From Closterium sp. Naga37s-1 (Eukaryota > Streptophyta > Zygnematophyceae > Desmidiales > Closteriaceae), in assembly GCA_947471745.1 (NCBI GenBank), contig CANJKZ010001150.1:1290501-1354500 (forward strand): DNA of 64,000 bases, written 5' to 3'. Made by a program: the position numbers and the translations under genes. Position 1 is the stretch's first letter. Each line of letters begins with the position of its first letter. The notes beneath the pieces are model-generated. The model was not told the origin of the DNA. It did not search any database and saw only the letters and a program-made list of their open reading frames with translations. Shown here piece by piece: positions 22,201 through 31,515 of the stretch.

Positions 22201-25200
22201 TAAAATCTCTCACAAGTGGCCCCACACCACGGACATTTGAACTTGAACTGGATGGCAAGAGCTGCAGCAGCACCACCACTACCCCACCTGTGAACTTGGA
22301 GGGCTCTTTGGCAATGAGGTCAGCGACAGTGGTGGTGCTGGCAGCAGGCAGCAGTGGCTGGTGGCCTTTGTACATTCTCAAAACTGGCTTATTTACACAC
22401 ACCACCACCACCACCAGTAACACCCACCTGTGAACTTGGAGGGCTCCTTGGCAATGAGGTCAGCGACCGTGGTGGTGCTGGCAGCAGGCAGCAGTGGCTG
22501 ATGGCCTTTGTACATTCTCAAAACTGGCTTATTTACACACACCACCACCACCACCAGTAACACCCACCTGTGAACTTGGAGGGCTCCTTGGCAATGAGGT
22601 CCGCGACAGTGGTGGTGCTGGCAGCAGGCAGCGAGGCGAAGGTCTTCTCCACCATCTTCACCAGCGTGTCGTGATCCACCGCTCCTGCTGCCGACACCAC
22701 CTGGGGGCAGGGTGAGGAGGGTATGGGGGGAGGACGGGTTTGGTTGCGGCAGGGGGGTTGGTTAGTGACTGGCAGCAGGCAGCGAGGCGAATGTCTTCTC
22801 CACCATCTTCACCAGCGCATCGTGATCCACCGCTCCTGCTGCTGAGACCACCTGAAGGTGAGGAGAACGGGTGTGGGGGGGCCGGGGGGTGGGAATTGTT
22901 GGAAGGAAGAGAGCAAGGGCAGGCAGCGACGCGAATGTCTTCTCAACCTTCTTCACCAGCGCGTCATAGCTCGCCGCTCCTGCTGCCGCCACCACCTGGG
23001 GGAAGCGGGAAAAGGGTGGAGGAGATTGGATGAGCGGTGGAGAGCGGGTAGTCCGTCGCAATGTGCCTCTCAAATGCTTTCTGGGAATAGCAAGCATACC
23101 TTGCCCCCCACGCATTCCTTTCCCCTTTTGAGGCGCCTCAAAAGTCGCAATGTGCCTCTCAAGATCCTTTCTGGGAATAGCAAGCATACCTATCCCCACC
23201 ACGCATTCGTTCCCCCCCACGCCACCCCACCCCACACACGCAGCCACATCCATCTCCGCTATTAGCTCACCATGCGGGGCCCGGTGTAGTGCGTGGCAAT
23301 GTACTTCTCGAGGTCGTCCCTTGTGATGGCGCGCACGTTGTCCGCGGACCCCAGAATGGAGGCACCCCGTCCTCCCCACCTCCCACCACACGCAGCCCCA
23401 TTCATCCCCGCTATAAGCTCACCATCCTGGGCCCGGTGTAGTGCGTGGCAATGTACTTCTCGAGGTCGTCCCTTGTGATGGCGCGCACGTTGTCCGCGGA
23501 CCCCAGAATGGAGGCACCCCGTCCTCCCCACCTCCCACCACACGCAGCCCCATTCATCCCCGCTATAAGCTCACCATCCTGGGCCCGGTGTAGTGCGTGG
23601 CGATGTACTTCTCGAGATCGTTGCGCGTAATGGCGCGCACGTTGTCCGCGGAGCCCAGAATGGTGCGCCCCAGCGGGCTGAACTGGAAGGCCGTGGCGTG
23701 CAGATGGTCGAACAGCACCTCCTCCACCTGCTTCTCGATCTGCGCGTGTGCGTGTGCGTGGTGGGAGAGAGGGGTTAAGTGGGGAGGGAGCAGGGTAAGT
23801 GGAGGGTGGGAGGCTTGACAGGAGTTGAGAGGTGGATCGTGGCGCGCAGATGATCGAACAGCACCTCCTCCACCTGCTTCTCGATCTGCGCACGTGGGGA
23901 GAGAGGAGAGGGGGAACGTGGGGTGGGGGATGAGGGAAGGAAAGGGGACGCGTACACGCGAGCCCAGAATGGTGCGCCCCAGCGGGCCGAACTGGAACGC
24001 CGTGGCGTGGAGTTGATCGAACAGCACCTCCTCCACCTGCTTCTCGATCTGCAAACGGGCATGGGTGAGCGTGTGCGCGCGTGTGTACGTGCGTGTGTGC
24101 GTTAGGGAAGGGGTGCAAGTGGGAGGTTAGGGAGTTGCAAGGAGGGCTGAACTGGAACGCCGTGGCGTGCCGATGGTCAAATAGCACCTTCTCCACCTGC
24201 TTCTCGATCTGCGCGGCTATGGGTTGGGGAAAAAAAGGTAAATGGGAACGCGGAAAGGGGGCCGGCGGACGAAGGGGATTCAAAGGAAGGGGGAGAAGCG
24301 GGTCGGGGCGTGCAGATGGTTCACGCGACTAATCTGCACATCCACCTGCTTCGCGATCTGAAAGGCAAGACGAGAATCGATACCGCAAGAGCGTCGTTCT
24401 CCCAATAAGTACGCCGCCTGTTTCCGCTGGAGCAACCACTACGATCAAGACAGTTACTGGTGAGAACGAAGGCGACTCGGATCGCCACAATAGCACGTAC
24501 TAACTCTACCGCCTTAGTACGCTCGTAGTGCCACCATCACCACCATCACCGGGCTATAAAGAGTATGTCGCCATGGTACCTCCTGCATTTCCCGCAAAAA
24601 AAGAACCGACAGTTTAGCAGCGCGCCTGTGTCCCAACGGAACTAACGTACCTCCTGCATTTCCCGCAAAATGACTCCGCGCTCGCGGTCCACCGCATCCT
24701 CGCTAAAAAGCGAATTCTGCAGAATGTCTCCGAGCAGATCTACTGCGACGGGGATATCCTTCTGCACCACCTTCGCGTAATACGTCGTCATCTCGCGCGA
24801 CGTGTACGCGTTAAGATGTCCTCCGGCATTCTCAACCTCCATCTCCAGCTGCTGCACCGACCGTCTCTTAGTCCCCTTAAAAATCATATGCTCCAGAAAA
24901 TGCGCGGTTCCGTTAGTAGCTTCGCTCTCGTACCGGCTCCCCGCGTCGATCCACACGCCGATCGTGGCCGTCTTCGGCGCGTTCGGGTTCGGGTTCGCCT
25001 CGCTAGCGACGCGAAGGCCGTTGGATAAGGTCGTGACACGTGTCGCCGGGATAAGCCCGAGGGCCGCGCTGTGATCGACGGTTATGGGGATCGGCGAGTT
25101 ATAGCGCGCGAATCGGTCCTCGTCCACTATCTGCACGGCTGCGGGGGCTGCTTGCGCGGAGAATGCGCGGAAAGGCGCGATCGAGCCAGATCTGCGGCCG

Positions 25201-25250
25201 GACGCGGAACGAGCCGCGCGGGACGCGGCGGCTAGCAACCGGGAAGCCAT
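19221..25250 (-). CDS. MPPbeta: Mitochondrial processing peptidase beta subunit
   Basis: Eight exons join in phase on the minus strand: 25250-24651, 23739-23575, 22700-22568, 21845-21686, 20979-20871, 20163-20065, 19769-19596, 19307-19221 (1527 nt, 508 aa, normal for the family). The protein is a zinc metalloprotease of the M16 family that removes matrix-targeting presequences. In plants it is also a core subunit of the cytochrome bc1 complex. The inverted zinc motif HFLEH (H117, E120, H121) and the distal zinc ligand E197, 76 residues on, are intact. The glycine-rich-loop region reads RGAGGGNAL in exon 4. The C-terminus [14 protein letters not shown] is the family signature. The start [15 protein letters not shown] gives an Arg/Ala-rich, Ser-containing mitochondrial presequence. 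A non-AUG upstream in-frame extension is unlikely. Every exon is flanked by partial copies of itself. Exons were chosen as the only versions that give the full family sequence. Confidence 0.95.
19378..19445 (-). repeat. Upstream partial copy of MPP-beta exon 8
   Basis: On the minus strand an AACAG acceptor precedes codons like [15 protein letters not shown], then the copy is lost. True exon 8 (19307) keeps the final [10 protein letters not shown] and stop. Confidence 0.85.
19464..19540 (-). repeat. Downstream partial copy of MPP-beta exon 7
   Basis: The 3' half of exon 7 ([16 protein letters not shown]) is repeated on the gene's 3' side, inside the last intron. Confidence 0.85.
19815..19893 (-). 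repeat. Upstream partial copy of MPP-beta exon 7
   Basis: Acceptor plus the codons [20 protein letters not shown] through QLITY are repeated, then lost. The true exon starts at 19769. Confidence 0.9.
20205..20230 (+). repeat. Poly-G run
   Basis: A run of about 22 G (poly-C on the coding strand) lies in intron 5 of the MPP-beta gene, between copies of exon 6. Its length is likely to be uncertain in an assembly. Confidence 0.85.
20278..20661 (-). repeat. Three upstream partial copies of MPP-beta exon 6
   Basis: Copies beginning near 20352, 20485 and 20660 on the minus strand each have a GAGCAG acceptor. They encode P(D/G)[15 protein letters not shown] for 15-27 codons before breaking off. The full exon, 20163-20065, alone reaches [11 protein letters not shown] and the GTAAGT donor. 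Confidence 0.9.
20757..20870 (-). repeat. 18-bp repeat touching the exon 5 donor
   Basis: GCTGCACTTCATTGAAA-like units are repeated about six times directly beyond the donor of exon 5 (GTGAAG at 20870). The donor bases themselves belong to the first unit. Confidence 0.85.
21060..21150 (-). repeat. Upstream partial copy of MPP-beta exon 5
   Basis: The codons [15 protein letters not shown] and then FNTN are repeated with a short internal disruption. Exon 5 proper starts at 20979. Confidence 0.8.
21279..21610 (-). repeat. Three downstream partial copies of MPP-beta exon 4
   Basis: Segments near 21280-21325, 21400-21455 and 21560-21610 repeat the [15 protein letters not shown] codons, the 3' half of exon 4, on the gene's 3' side with a period of about 145-155 bp. 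Confidence 0.85.
21960..22150 (-). repeat. Two upstream partial copies of MPP-beta exon 4
   Basis: Copies near 22012-21950 ([20 protein letters not shown]) and 22150-22085 ([12 protein letters not shown]) precede the true exon at 21845. Confidence 0.85.
22285..22560 (-). repeat. Two downstream partial copies of MPP-beta exon 3
   Basis: Two units with a period of about 135 bp repeat the codons [18 protein letters not shown] plus a donor, followed by a shared CTGGTGGTGGTGG-type tract. Confidence 0.9.
22770..23000 (-). repeat. Two upstream partial copies of MPP-beta exon 3
   Basis: Copies start near 22853 ([20 protein letters not shown]) and 22998 ([20 protein letters not shown]), each after an acceptor. 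The true exon starts at 22700. Confidence 0.9.
23055..23210. repeat. 20-bp perfect palindrome between ~60-bp direct repeats
   Basis: The palindrome 23125-23144 has core TTTTGAG GCGC CTCAAAA. A near-identical segment beginning GTCGCAATGTGCCTCTCAA lies on each side, at 23055 and at 23144, the latter starting on the last base of the palindrome. It lies in intron 2 of the MPP-beta gene. Confidence 0.95.
23271..23515 (-). repeat. Two downstream partial copies of MPP-beta exon 2
   Basis: Two units with a period of 152 bp repeat [20 protein letters not shown] to the GPRM end plus donor. They are almost identical to each other, which suggests a recent duplication. Confidence 0.9.
23838..24357 (-). 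repeat. Four upstream partial copies of MPP-beta exon 2
   Basis: Starts at 24357, 24208, 24048 and 23885 on the minus strand each follow an acceptor-like sequence. They encode [20 protein letters not shown] for 8-30 codons before breaking off. The full exon 2 starts at 23739. Confidence 0.9.
24576..24600 (-). repeat. Partial copy of the end of MPP-beta exon 1
   Basis: The last 20 or so bases of exon 1 (REMQE codons) with a GTACCATG donor region are repeated about 70 bp into intron 1. Confidence 0.8.
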
Positions 25251-25589
25251 GGTTGAATCCAAACGGCTAGTGGCTGTGGACAGGCGGGGCGGGCGGAGCG
25301 GAGTGAGCGGAGGGCGGAAGATGAGAGGCGGAGGGTGGAACGGGTAAGGCGGGACGAAGGACACCTCAGCAGCCCTCGCGAAGGGAAACCTGAAGCTACT
25401 AAAGGTAATGTCCTAGCCTCTCGGCAACCACGTGCGACAAAAGCACTTGCAATTGGGGAGGAAAAGGCTTTCTTCCGCCCGCCAGTGCGCACGCGCGGGT
25501 CGTCGTCAGCTCCACCCCGCCTCCGCCTCAACTTTTGCGGAGGGTCCAAATCTCAATGCAGGGTCGAATAGTGAAAAAAAAATACATGC
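25251..25589. other. Promoter side of the MPP-beta gene
   Basis: This stretch between the MPP-beta ATG and the left LTR of the gypsy element must contain the gene's 5' UTR and proximal promoter. I see no clear TATA box. Its right end, CATGC, is one half of the gypsy target-site duplication. Confidence 0.45.
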
Positions 25590-25938
25590 TGTTAGGCCCG
25601 AAGGCCTAAGTCCGCTAAAGAATTAGCGGGGTCGACTAAGTCGAGGATGAAAGGCGGCGGAAGACTTTGGCGAAAGAACTACTAGCGAAATAGGCGAAGA
25701 AGTTACTAAGTAATTGAAGAAGAGTTGAATGAGAATTGATTGATATGAGGGAATACAAGCAAGGTTGATATAGCATACAAGAACAATTGAAGGAAAGTGG
25801 GTTATGGGACTAGGAACTAGAAGGCAAAGAAAGTAGAGTGCCACGTGGCATTAGGAAATCTAGGAAGATAAGGATAAGGATGAGTTGGATGGGTTGGGAA
25901 AGTACTGTTCAAAGGGAACAGTAAATCCCCCCTTAACA
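25590..25938 (-). repeat. Gypsy 3' LTR (left)
   Basis: This is a 349-bp LTR running TGTTAGGCC to CCTTAACA on the plus strand. The polypurine tract GGGAGGGGGG lies directly beside it and is also the last codons of the pol frame, whose TAG at 25941-25939 abuts the LTR. Confidence 0.95.
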
Positions 25939-26180
25939 CTACCCCCCTCCCAAGGAGGCGACGTCTGCGGCGCCTGCAGACTGAAGGTACGCTTGGAGGC
26001 AAGCGTTGTCGGGAGACAGCGAGGACGAAGGAATCCAGCTGTCGTCTGCTGCGTCGTAACCACGCCAACGAATCAAGAAGTCGATGAAAGGGACACCCCC
26101 CTGGAGACGGCGACGGTGCCTGAGGATGTGCTGGATCTGGTAGTCGGGCTCGTCGGTGTCAACAGCTACCGGCAGTGGAG
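25939..26180 (-). pseudogene. Chromodomain end of gypsy pol
   Basis: A frame closed by the stop at 25941-25939 contains DYQIQHILRHRRR, then FIDFLIRWRGYDAADDSWIP, a chromodomain of the kind found at the C-terminus of chromovirus integrases. It reads histone marks to guide insertion. The aromatic residues Y, W and Y of the ligand cage appear present. A frameshift near 26170 separates it from the upstream integrase frame. Confidence 0.85.
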
Positions 26181-26507
26181 TGCGGTCACGGCCCGAGAAG
26201 GTGGCATTGGACGAAGAAGCGACACGTGGAATGACGGGTGCATGCGGAAATGAGCGGGAAGGCGAAGGCGGTATGCGACTGGACCAAGTGCGCGCTCAAT
26301 GACAAATGGACCAATGAAACGTGGACAAAGCTTGCTGTCATGTGGCAGTCGGAGGTTGCGGCTATCCAAGAGAACACGGTCGCCGACTGCGAACGACACC
26401 TCACGACGACTGCGGTTGGTGGTGCGTGCCATGCGTGCATTTGCGAGCTCAAGGTGCTTCCTCACGTGATCATGAATGAAGGTGAGATGCTGGTGGAAGT
26501 TTCTCAG
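26166..26507 (-). pseudogene. Gypsy integrase C-terminal segment
   Basis: The reading FHQHLTFIHDHVRKHLELAN to GDRVLLDSRNLRL and ALGPVAYRLRLPAHFRMHP is the typical GPY/F-type end of a Ty3/gypsy integrase. It is cut off from the catalytic core by the SINE-like cluster at 26508-27083 and shifted in frame relative to the chromodomain. Confidence 0.85.
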
Positions 26508-27083
26508 AATCCCAGCCACTAGACCACTGGGATAAAAGGGCTTGTTAAGTAGCGGGTCAGAGTGCGCCCATAACCCCCCAGGCGAACACGCCTGTAACCC
26601 CCCTAGGATCAATCGGGCATCCACAGTGCAGATCTACTGACACCCCCCCACACTGGGAGGCCCAGGACTGAGCACAGCGGCAACGGCCTACATGTGCATA
26701 CACCGGGATTCGAACCCGAGACCTTTCTGACACCATGTCAGAATCCCAGTCACTAGACCATTGGGATAGAAGGGCTTGTTAAGTAGCGGGTCAGTGCGCC
26801 CATAACCCCCCAGGCCAACATGCCTGTAACCCTTCCCTAGGATCAATCGGGGATCACCAGTGGACCTCTGACACCCCCCCGCACTGGGATGCCCGAAGTG
26901 CATACACCGGGATTCGAACCCGAAACCTTCGCTCTGATAATATGTCAGAAATCCCAACCACTAGACCATTGGGATAAAAGGGCTTGTTAAGTAGCGGGTC
27001 AGAGTGCGCCCATAACCCCCCAGGCGAACACGCCTGTAACCCCCCTAGGATCAATCGGGCATCCACAGTGCAGATCTACTGAC
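26508..27083 (-). mobile_element. tRNA-derived SINE-like cluster (three units)
   Basis: Three related units of about 190-230 bp sit in the integrase region. Two contain a tRNA-like segment on the minus strand (26767-26701 and 26975-26905). Each has an A-box-like TGGTCTAGTG and a B-box GGTTCGAATCC, as in RNA polymerase III promoters. The first unit (26508-26640) keeps only the start of the tRNA-like part. The remainder of the unit is C/G-rich with no open frame. No cloverleaf closes fully and U33 is missing, so these are not functional tRNAs. Confidence 0.75.
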
Positions 27084-27550
27084 AAAGTTGTCCGCACGAG
27101 GGACTGTGGGTGTGAGATCGACACGAGTGGGGACGTTGGGGTGCTGACCGTACAGTGCGAAGAACGGTGACATGCCTGTGGCGGAGTGGTGCGTGTTATT
27201 GTAAGCGAACTCGGCCATGCTCAGCTTCTTGTCCCATGCGGCTGCGTCGTGCATCGTGATGCTGCGAAGAATCTGCTCCAAGGTCTGGTTCACACGCTCG
27301 GTCTGTCCGTCTGTCTCTGGATGGTACGCAGACGACATGGCTAAGCGAGTCCCAAACAGTGCGAAAAGCTGCTTCCAGAAATTCGAAGTGAAACGAGGGT
27401 CGCGGTCGGAAATGATGGAATCTGGAACCCCGTGCAGTCGTACTACGTTATCTACGAACAGTGTCGCGGCTTCCTCTGCTGTGACCTTGCCGTGCGTGGG
27501 GATGAAGTGCGCTGCTCGAGAGAACTGTCGACTACAACGAAGATGGCGTC
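27084..27550 (-). pseudogene. Gypsy integrase catalytic core
   Basis: Parts of the DDE core are readable in shifted frames: IFVVVD, then ISDRDPRFTSNFWKQLF, then SSAYHPETDGQTERVNQTLE, and EFAYNNTHHSATGMSPF. At least two small indels near 27520-27545 break it from the upstream RNase H-zinc finger frame. Confidence 0.85.
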
Positions 27551-28494
27551 GTGAAAGCCATGATGAAATCCATGGTGACTACCTGCCAAGGGCGGTCGGG
27601 CGGTGGAATCGGCTGCAAGAGTCCTGCTTTGCGCTGGCGAGAGGACTTCGTACGCTGACACGTATCGCACGAGCGAATGTAATCCTCTACGTCTGCTGCA
27701 AGCCCTGGCCAGTAGTACGTGCGACTAAGCGTCTTAGCCGTCTTATCTGCTCCGAAGTGACCTGCACTAACGACATCGTGTGCCTCGGAAAGGAGCTGTC
27801 GAAGAGGGCGGTAGGCAGGAACCCAAATCCGTGTGGTACCCTTCCGTATGTAGACACTACCCTGCACCTCTGCTCCTGCGGGCGGCTGCGGGGTGAAGTC
27901 GGGATCTACTGTGTAACCGTGCTCGAAGAGTGCTGTGAGAAGTGGGTGGCCGGCAGTGACTGTGAGACTAGCGAGCTGGCAACTAGGGTGAATGAGCGGA
28001 TCTGCTGGGTTGCGCACGCCTGGCTTGTACTCTATCCTGTAGTGAAAGCTCCCCTCCATAAACTCCATCCATCTAGCCTGGCGACGACTCAGCTGCGGCT
28101 GCGACTTGAGGAAACGAAGCGAACAGTGGTCCGTGCGTATAACACTATCTTCCCCCTCTAGGTAGCACCTCCACACCTTATACGCATGGATGATCGCGAG
28201 CGCCTCCTTGTCGTGTATGGGATAGTTCAACTCCGCTCCCCTAAGCTTACGCGACTCATACGCGATCGGCTGCAACCCGCGTCCCTGGTCCTGAAGAAGC
28301 ACTGCTCCTATGGCCTGATCGGAAGCGTCGGTCACTACAACGTATGGGCGAGTGGGATCAGGGTACGACAGTGTCGGTGAAGACGTGAGCGACTGCTTCA
28401 TCTGCTCGAACGCCTGCTGCTGCGCTGGACCCCAAACGTACTCTACGCTCTTCCGAAGTAGGTCGGTGAGTGGACTAGCGATCGATGCATAACC
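27532..28494 (-). pseudogene. Gypsy RNase H and integrase zinc-binding region
   Basis: An open stretch encodes the RNase H domain (VVTDASDQAIGAVL, NYPIHDKEALAII, RTDHCSLRFL) and the integrase HHCC finger (AGHFGADKTAKTL, CDTCQRTKS), ending at VTMDFIM. It continues from the reverse transcriptase after the stop codon at 28497-28495. Confidence 0.9.
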
Positions 28495-29987
28495 CTAAAC
28501 GAAACGACGGTAGTAATTGGCGAATCCGAGAAAGCTCTGCAACTCCTTGACTGAGGTCGGTGCTACCCAATCCTGTACTGCTGCGATCTTCTTCGGGTCG
28601 GTCCTAATGCCACTAGCGGATACGACGTGTGCTAGGAACTCGACCTCAGGGAGAAAGAATTCGCACTTCGACTGCTTAGCGTACAGCTGCTCCCTCCGTA
28701 AAACCTCGAAGACCTTCTGCAAGTGCTGCACGTGCTCCTCTTTCGTCTTGGAGAATATGAGAATGTCGTCTAGGTAAACTACAACGAACGAACCTAGGAA
28801 CTCGGAGAGGACGGTGTTCATGAGCGTCTGAAACGTCGCTGGGGCGTTGGTCAATCCGAACAGTAGAACCCTAAACTCGTACAACCCCTGCTTCGTACGG
28901 AACGGCGTCTTGTGCTGGTCCTCTGGAACTACGCGAATCTGGTGGTAACCTGAACGAAGGTCGATCTTGGAGAAAACTCTAGCGCCCTGCACTGCATCTA
29001 GGAGATCCTCTACACTCGGCACCGGAAACCTATTCTTGACGGTGGCGGCGTTCAGTGCGCAGTAATCTATGCACATCCGTAACCCTCCGTCTTTCTTGGG
29101 TGCGAAAAGGATTGGTGCTGCCCAATGCGATCTAGATGGCTGAATGAAACCCTGCGCGAGAAAGTGCCTAACCTGCTGCGTCATCTCCTCTGTCTCTGCT
29201 GGACTCAACCTCCACTGCGGCTTCGCTACGGGCCTGCTCCCCGGCTCCAACTCTATTCGATGGTCTACTGCTCGGCTGGGAGGTAACCCTGGGGGCAACT
29301 CGTCGGGGAAGACGTCTGCGAACTCTGCTAATAGTGCACTCACCTCAGCAGGAAGAGTCGCCTTCGCACCAACTGCTGCACTCCCTCCTTTCCCCTCCTC
29401 AGCTTCCACCTCCTCAAGGAAAACCGCAAAGATCCGTGCCGCACGCTTCACTAACTGTCGCACACGAACATCATTAATGATAGCTGTGGATGATGTGGCC
29501 CCATCGCTCCACTGTGGCAGCTCCCGGAACTCCCCGTCTACCTTGACGCTGTAGCTTCCCTGAGCCCAATCGAACTGAGTACCCGTCCGTAGCCAATCCC
29601 TACCGAAGATGAAGTCATAACCGTCCAGCGTCGCAGAGTCGAAGTCACGCCTAACCGTGATTGGTCCTAGCACTACGCGTAACTTGCGAATGACTGGTCC
29701 TATGTGGAGAGGCATCCCATCTACCATACGCGCGTCCTTGAAGTTGACTGCCGAATCTGCTTCAAGATGGAGACGACTGACCAATGAAGAAGAGACGAAC
29801 GAGTGGCTAGCTCCGCTATCTACGAGAATCTTAACAGGAACTCCACGAAGCTTCCCTAGAAGCACGACTGGTCGGTCAACAGTGTCTACCTCGTTCTCCG
29901 TAGATGACTGCTGCAAAGTCGTCTCCTCTACGTTGGTAGACGTGGCGGGTACGGGAACCTCCACACCAGCTAGCGACCCGCTATCTA
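28495..29987 (-). pseudogene. Gypsy protease and reverse transcriptase
   Basis: The frame carries the aspartic protease motif ILVDSGASHSFV and a full reverse transcriptase. It ends at a TAG (28497-28495) where related elements would read a Glu-like codon after NYYRRFV. The catalytic box is VVYLDDILIF. There is no ATG; this frame is -1 relative to Gag, so the element would have needed a frameshift or has lost the original junction. Confidence 0.93.
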
Positions 29988-30118
29988 CTGGCGGTTTCCG
30001 TTTCCCTGCTGCCGCTCCTTAAGCTGTGGGCAGTCCCGCTTCATGTGTCCCGGCTTTTTGCAGTAGTGACAATTCCCCCTAAATCCCGTTTTCTGTGAGC
30101 CATCACTGTTAACTGCAC
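29985..30118 (-). pseudogene. Gypsy Gag C-terminus with zinc knuckle
   Basis: The CCHC knuckle CHYCKKPGHMKRDC and a stop at 29987-29985 are seen here. Removing copia A and one copy of its target duplication joins this segment in frame to the main Gag part at 38004-37116, for a total of about 340 residues. Confidence 0.9.
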
Positions 30119-30123
30119 CAATC

Positions 30124-30259
30124 TGTCAAACATTATATGTTTATATTGTGTAGGCTATAGTGGGTTTAGCCTTAGGGGGTACAGCTTTGTTAGGGTTTCC
30201 TACTTGTATCCCCCTCCTACCTAGTTTCATGCATTCTCGTTCTATTCTAGATTCTAACA
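30124..30259 (+). repeat. Copia A 5' LTR
   Basis: TGTCAAAC to TTCTAACA, 136 bp. It differs from the 3' LTR only at one G/T position in GGGGGTACAG. Confidence 0.97.
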
Positions 30260-30277
30260 TGGTATCACGAGCCTAGG

Positions 30278-31515
30278 TTGCTACCTAGGACCGCTTTCTA
30301 CTATGGGCCCACTATTCCGCTAGAAGCGCCCTCGTGCGCCCTACCTTACGTGCGCCCTCGTGCGCCTTTCTCTGCTAGTGCGCCTTCGTGCGCCCTCGTG
30401 CGCCCTCGTGCGCCTTTCTCTGCTAGTGCGCCTTCGTGCGCCTTCGTGCGCCCTCGTGCGCCCTCGTGCGCCTTCGTGCGCCCTCGTGCGCCCTCGTGCG
30501 CCTTCGTGCGCCCTCGTGCGCCCTCGTGCGCCCTCGTGCGCCCTCGTGCGCCCTCGAGCGCCCTCGTGCGCCCTCGAGCCGCCCCTGCAGGTCCGTCAGG
30601 CCCCCGAGCCGCCTCTGCAGACCCGTCAGGCCCCCCCCGAGCCGCCTCTGCAGGCCCGTCAGGCCCGAGAGCCGCCCCTGCAGACTCGTCAGGCCCGCGC
30701 GCAGCCTCTGCCCGACCGCGCGCCGCCCCTGCAGGCTCTCGCCGCCCGCCGCGTCGCCCTGCCCGCGGCGTCGCCGCCTGCCCGCGGCGTCGTCACCTGC
30801 CCGCGACGAAGCCCCTGCCCGCGGCGTCGTCGCCTGCCCGCGGCGTCGTAGCCTGCCCGCGGCGTCGTCACCTGCTCGCCGCGTCGCCCTGCCCGCGGCG
30901 TCGCCACCTGCTCGCGGCGTCGCCCTGCTCGCGGCGTCGTCACCTGCTCGCCGCGTCGCCCTGCTCGCGGCGTCGTCACCTGCTCGCCGCGTCGCCCTGC
31001 CCGCGGCGTCGTCACCTGCCCGCGGCGTCGTCACCTGCTCGCCGCGTCGCCCTGCTCGCGGCGTCGTCACCTGCTCGCCGCGTCGCCCTGCCCGCGGCGT
31101 CGTCACCTGCCCGCCGCGTCGCCCTGCCCGCGGCGTCGTCACCTGCCCGCCGCGTCGCCCTGCCCGCGGCGTCGCCACCTGCCCGCCGCGTCGCCCTGCT
31201 CGCCGCGTCGCCCTGACCTAATCCGCGCCTGGCCTCTGGAGCAGCCGCCCCTGGCCACTGGAGCAGCCGCCACTGCAGGAGCCGCCCCTCGCCCCTGGAG
31301 CAGCCGCCCCTGCAGCAGCCGCCCCTGGCCCCTGGAGCAACCACCGCTGCAGCAGCCGCCCCTGGCCCCTGGAGCAGCCGCCACTGCAGCAGCCGCCCCT
31401 GGCACCTGGAGCAGCTGCCGTCGCGGCCCAGCCTCGCCCTGCAGCAGCTGCCGCGGAGCTCCCTGCTGCGGCCCGGCCCCGCCCTTGCGCCTGCCGCGCC
31501 GACCATTGGTGAGCA
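30278..31515 (+). repeat. Leader of copia A: CTCGTGCGCC and CCGCGGCGTCG repeats
   Basis: 30340-30580 is a tandem of CCTCGTGCG-type 9-12-bp units. 30590-30740 has GAGCCGCC(C/T)CTGCAG units. 30740-31215 has about 21-bp CCTGCCCGCGGCGTCGTCA-like units. 31240-31460 has CCCCTGGAGCAGCCGCC units. Open frames across it are Pro/Ala/Arg-rich and have no known domain. It occupies the position of the gag gene of copia B. Confidence 0.9.

Noticed and set aside
25251..25364. N-terminal extension of MPP-beta
   Set aside because: The frame is open for 38 codons upstream but Pro-rich and unlike a presequence. The ATG at 25250 gives a normal mitochondrial targeting start.
26697..26980. Functional tRNA genes
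   Set aside because: A and B boxes are good, but no acceptor stem pairs, U33 is missing, and the segments belong to a tandem repeat inside a retroelement. SINE-like is the better reading.
27217..28161. Plus-strand frame of 314 codons
   Set aside because: It is antisense to the gypsy integrase and RNase H, where the domains are clear.
30340..31215. Arg/Ala/Pro-rich protein in the copia A leader
   Set aside because: All frames of the GC-rich repeats are open, and there is no conserved start or domain. It is treated as leader repeat.
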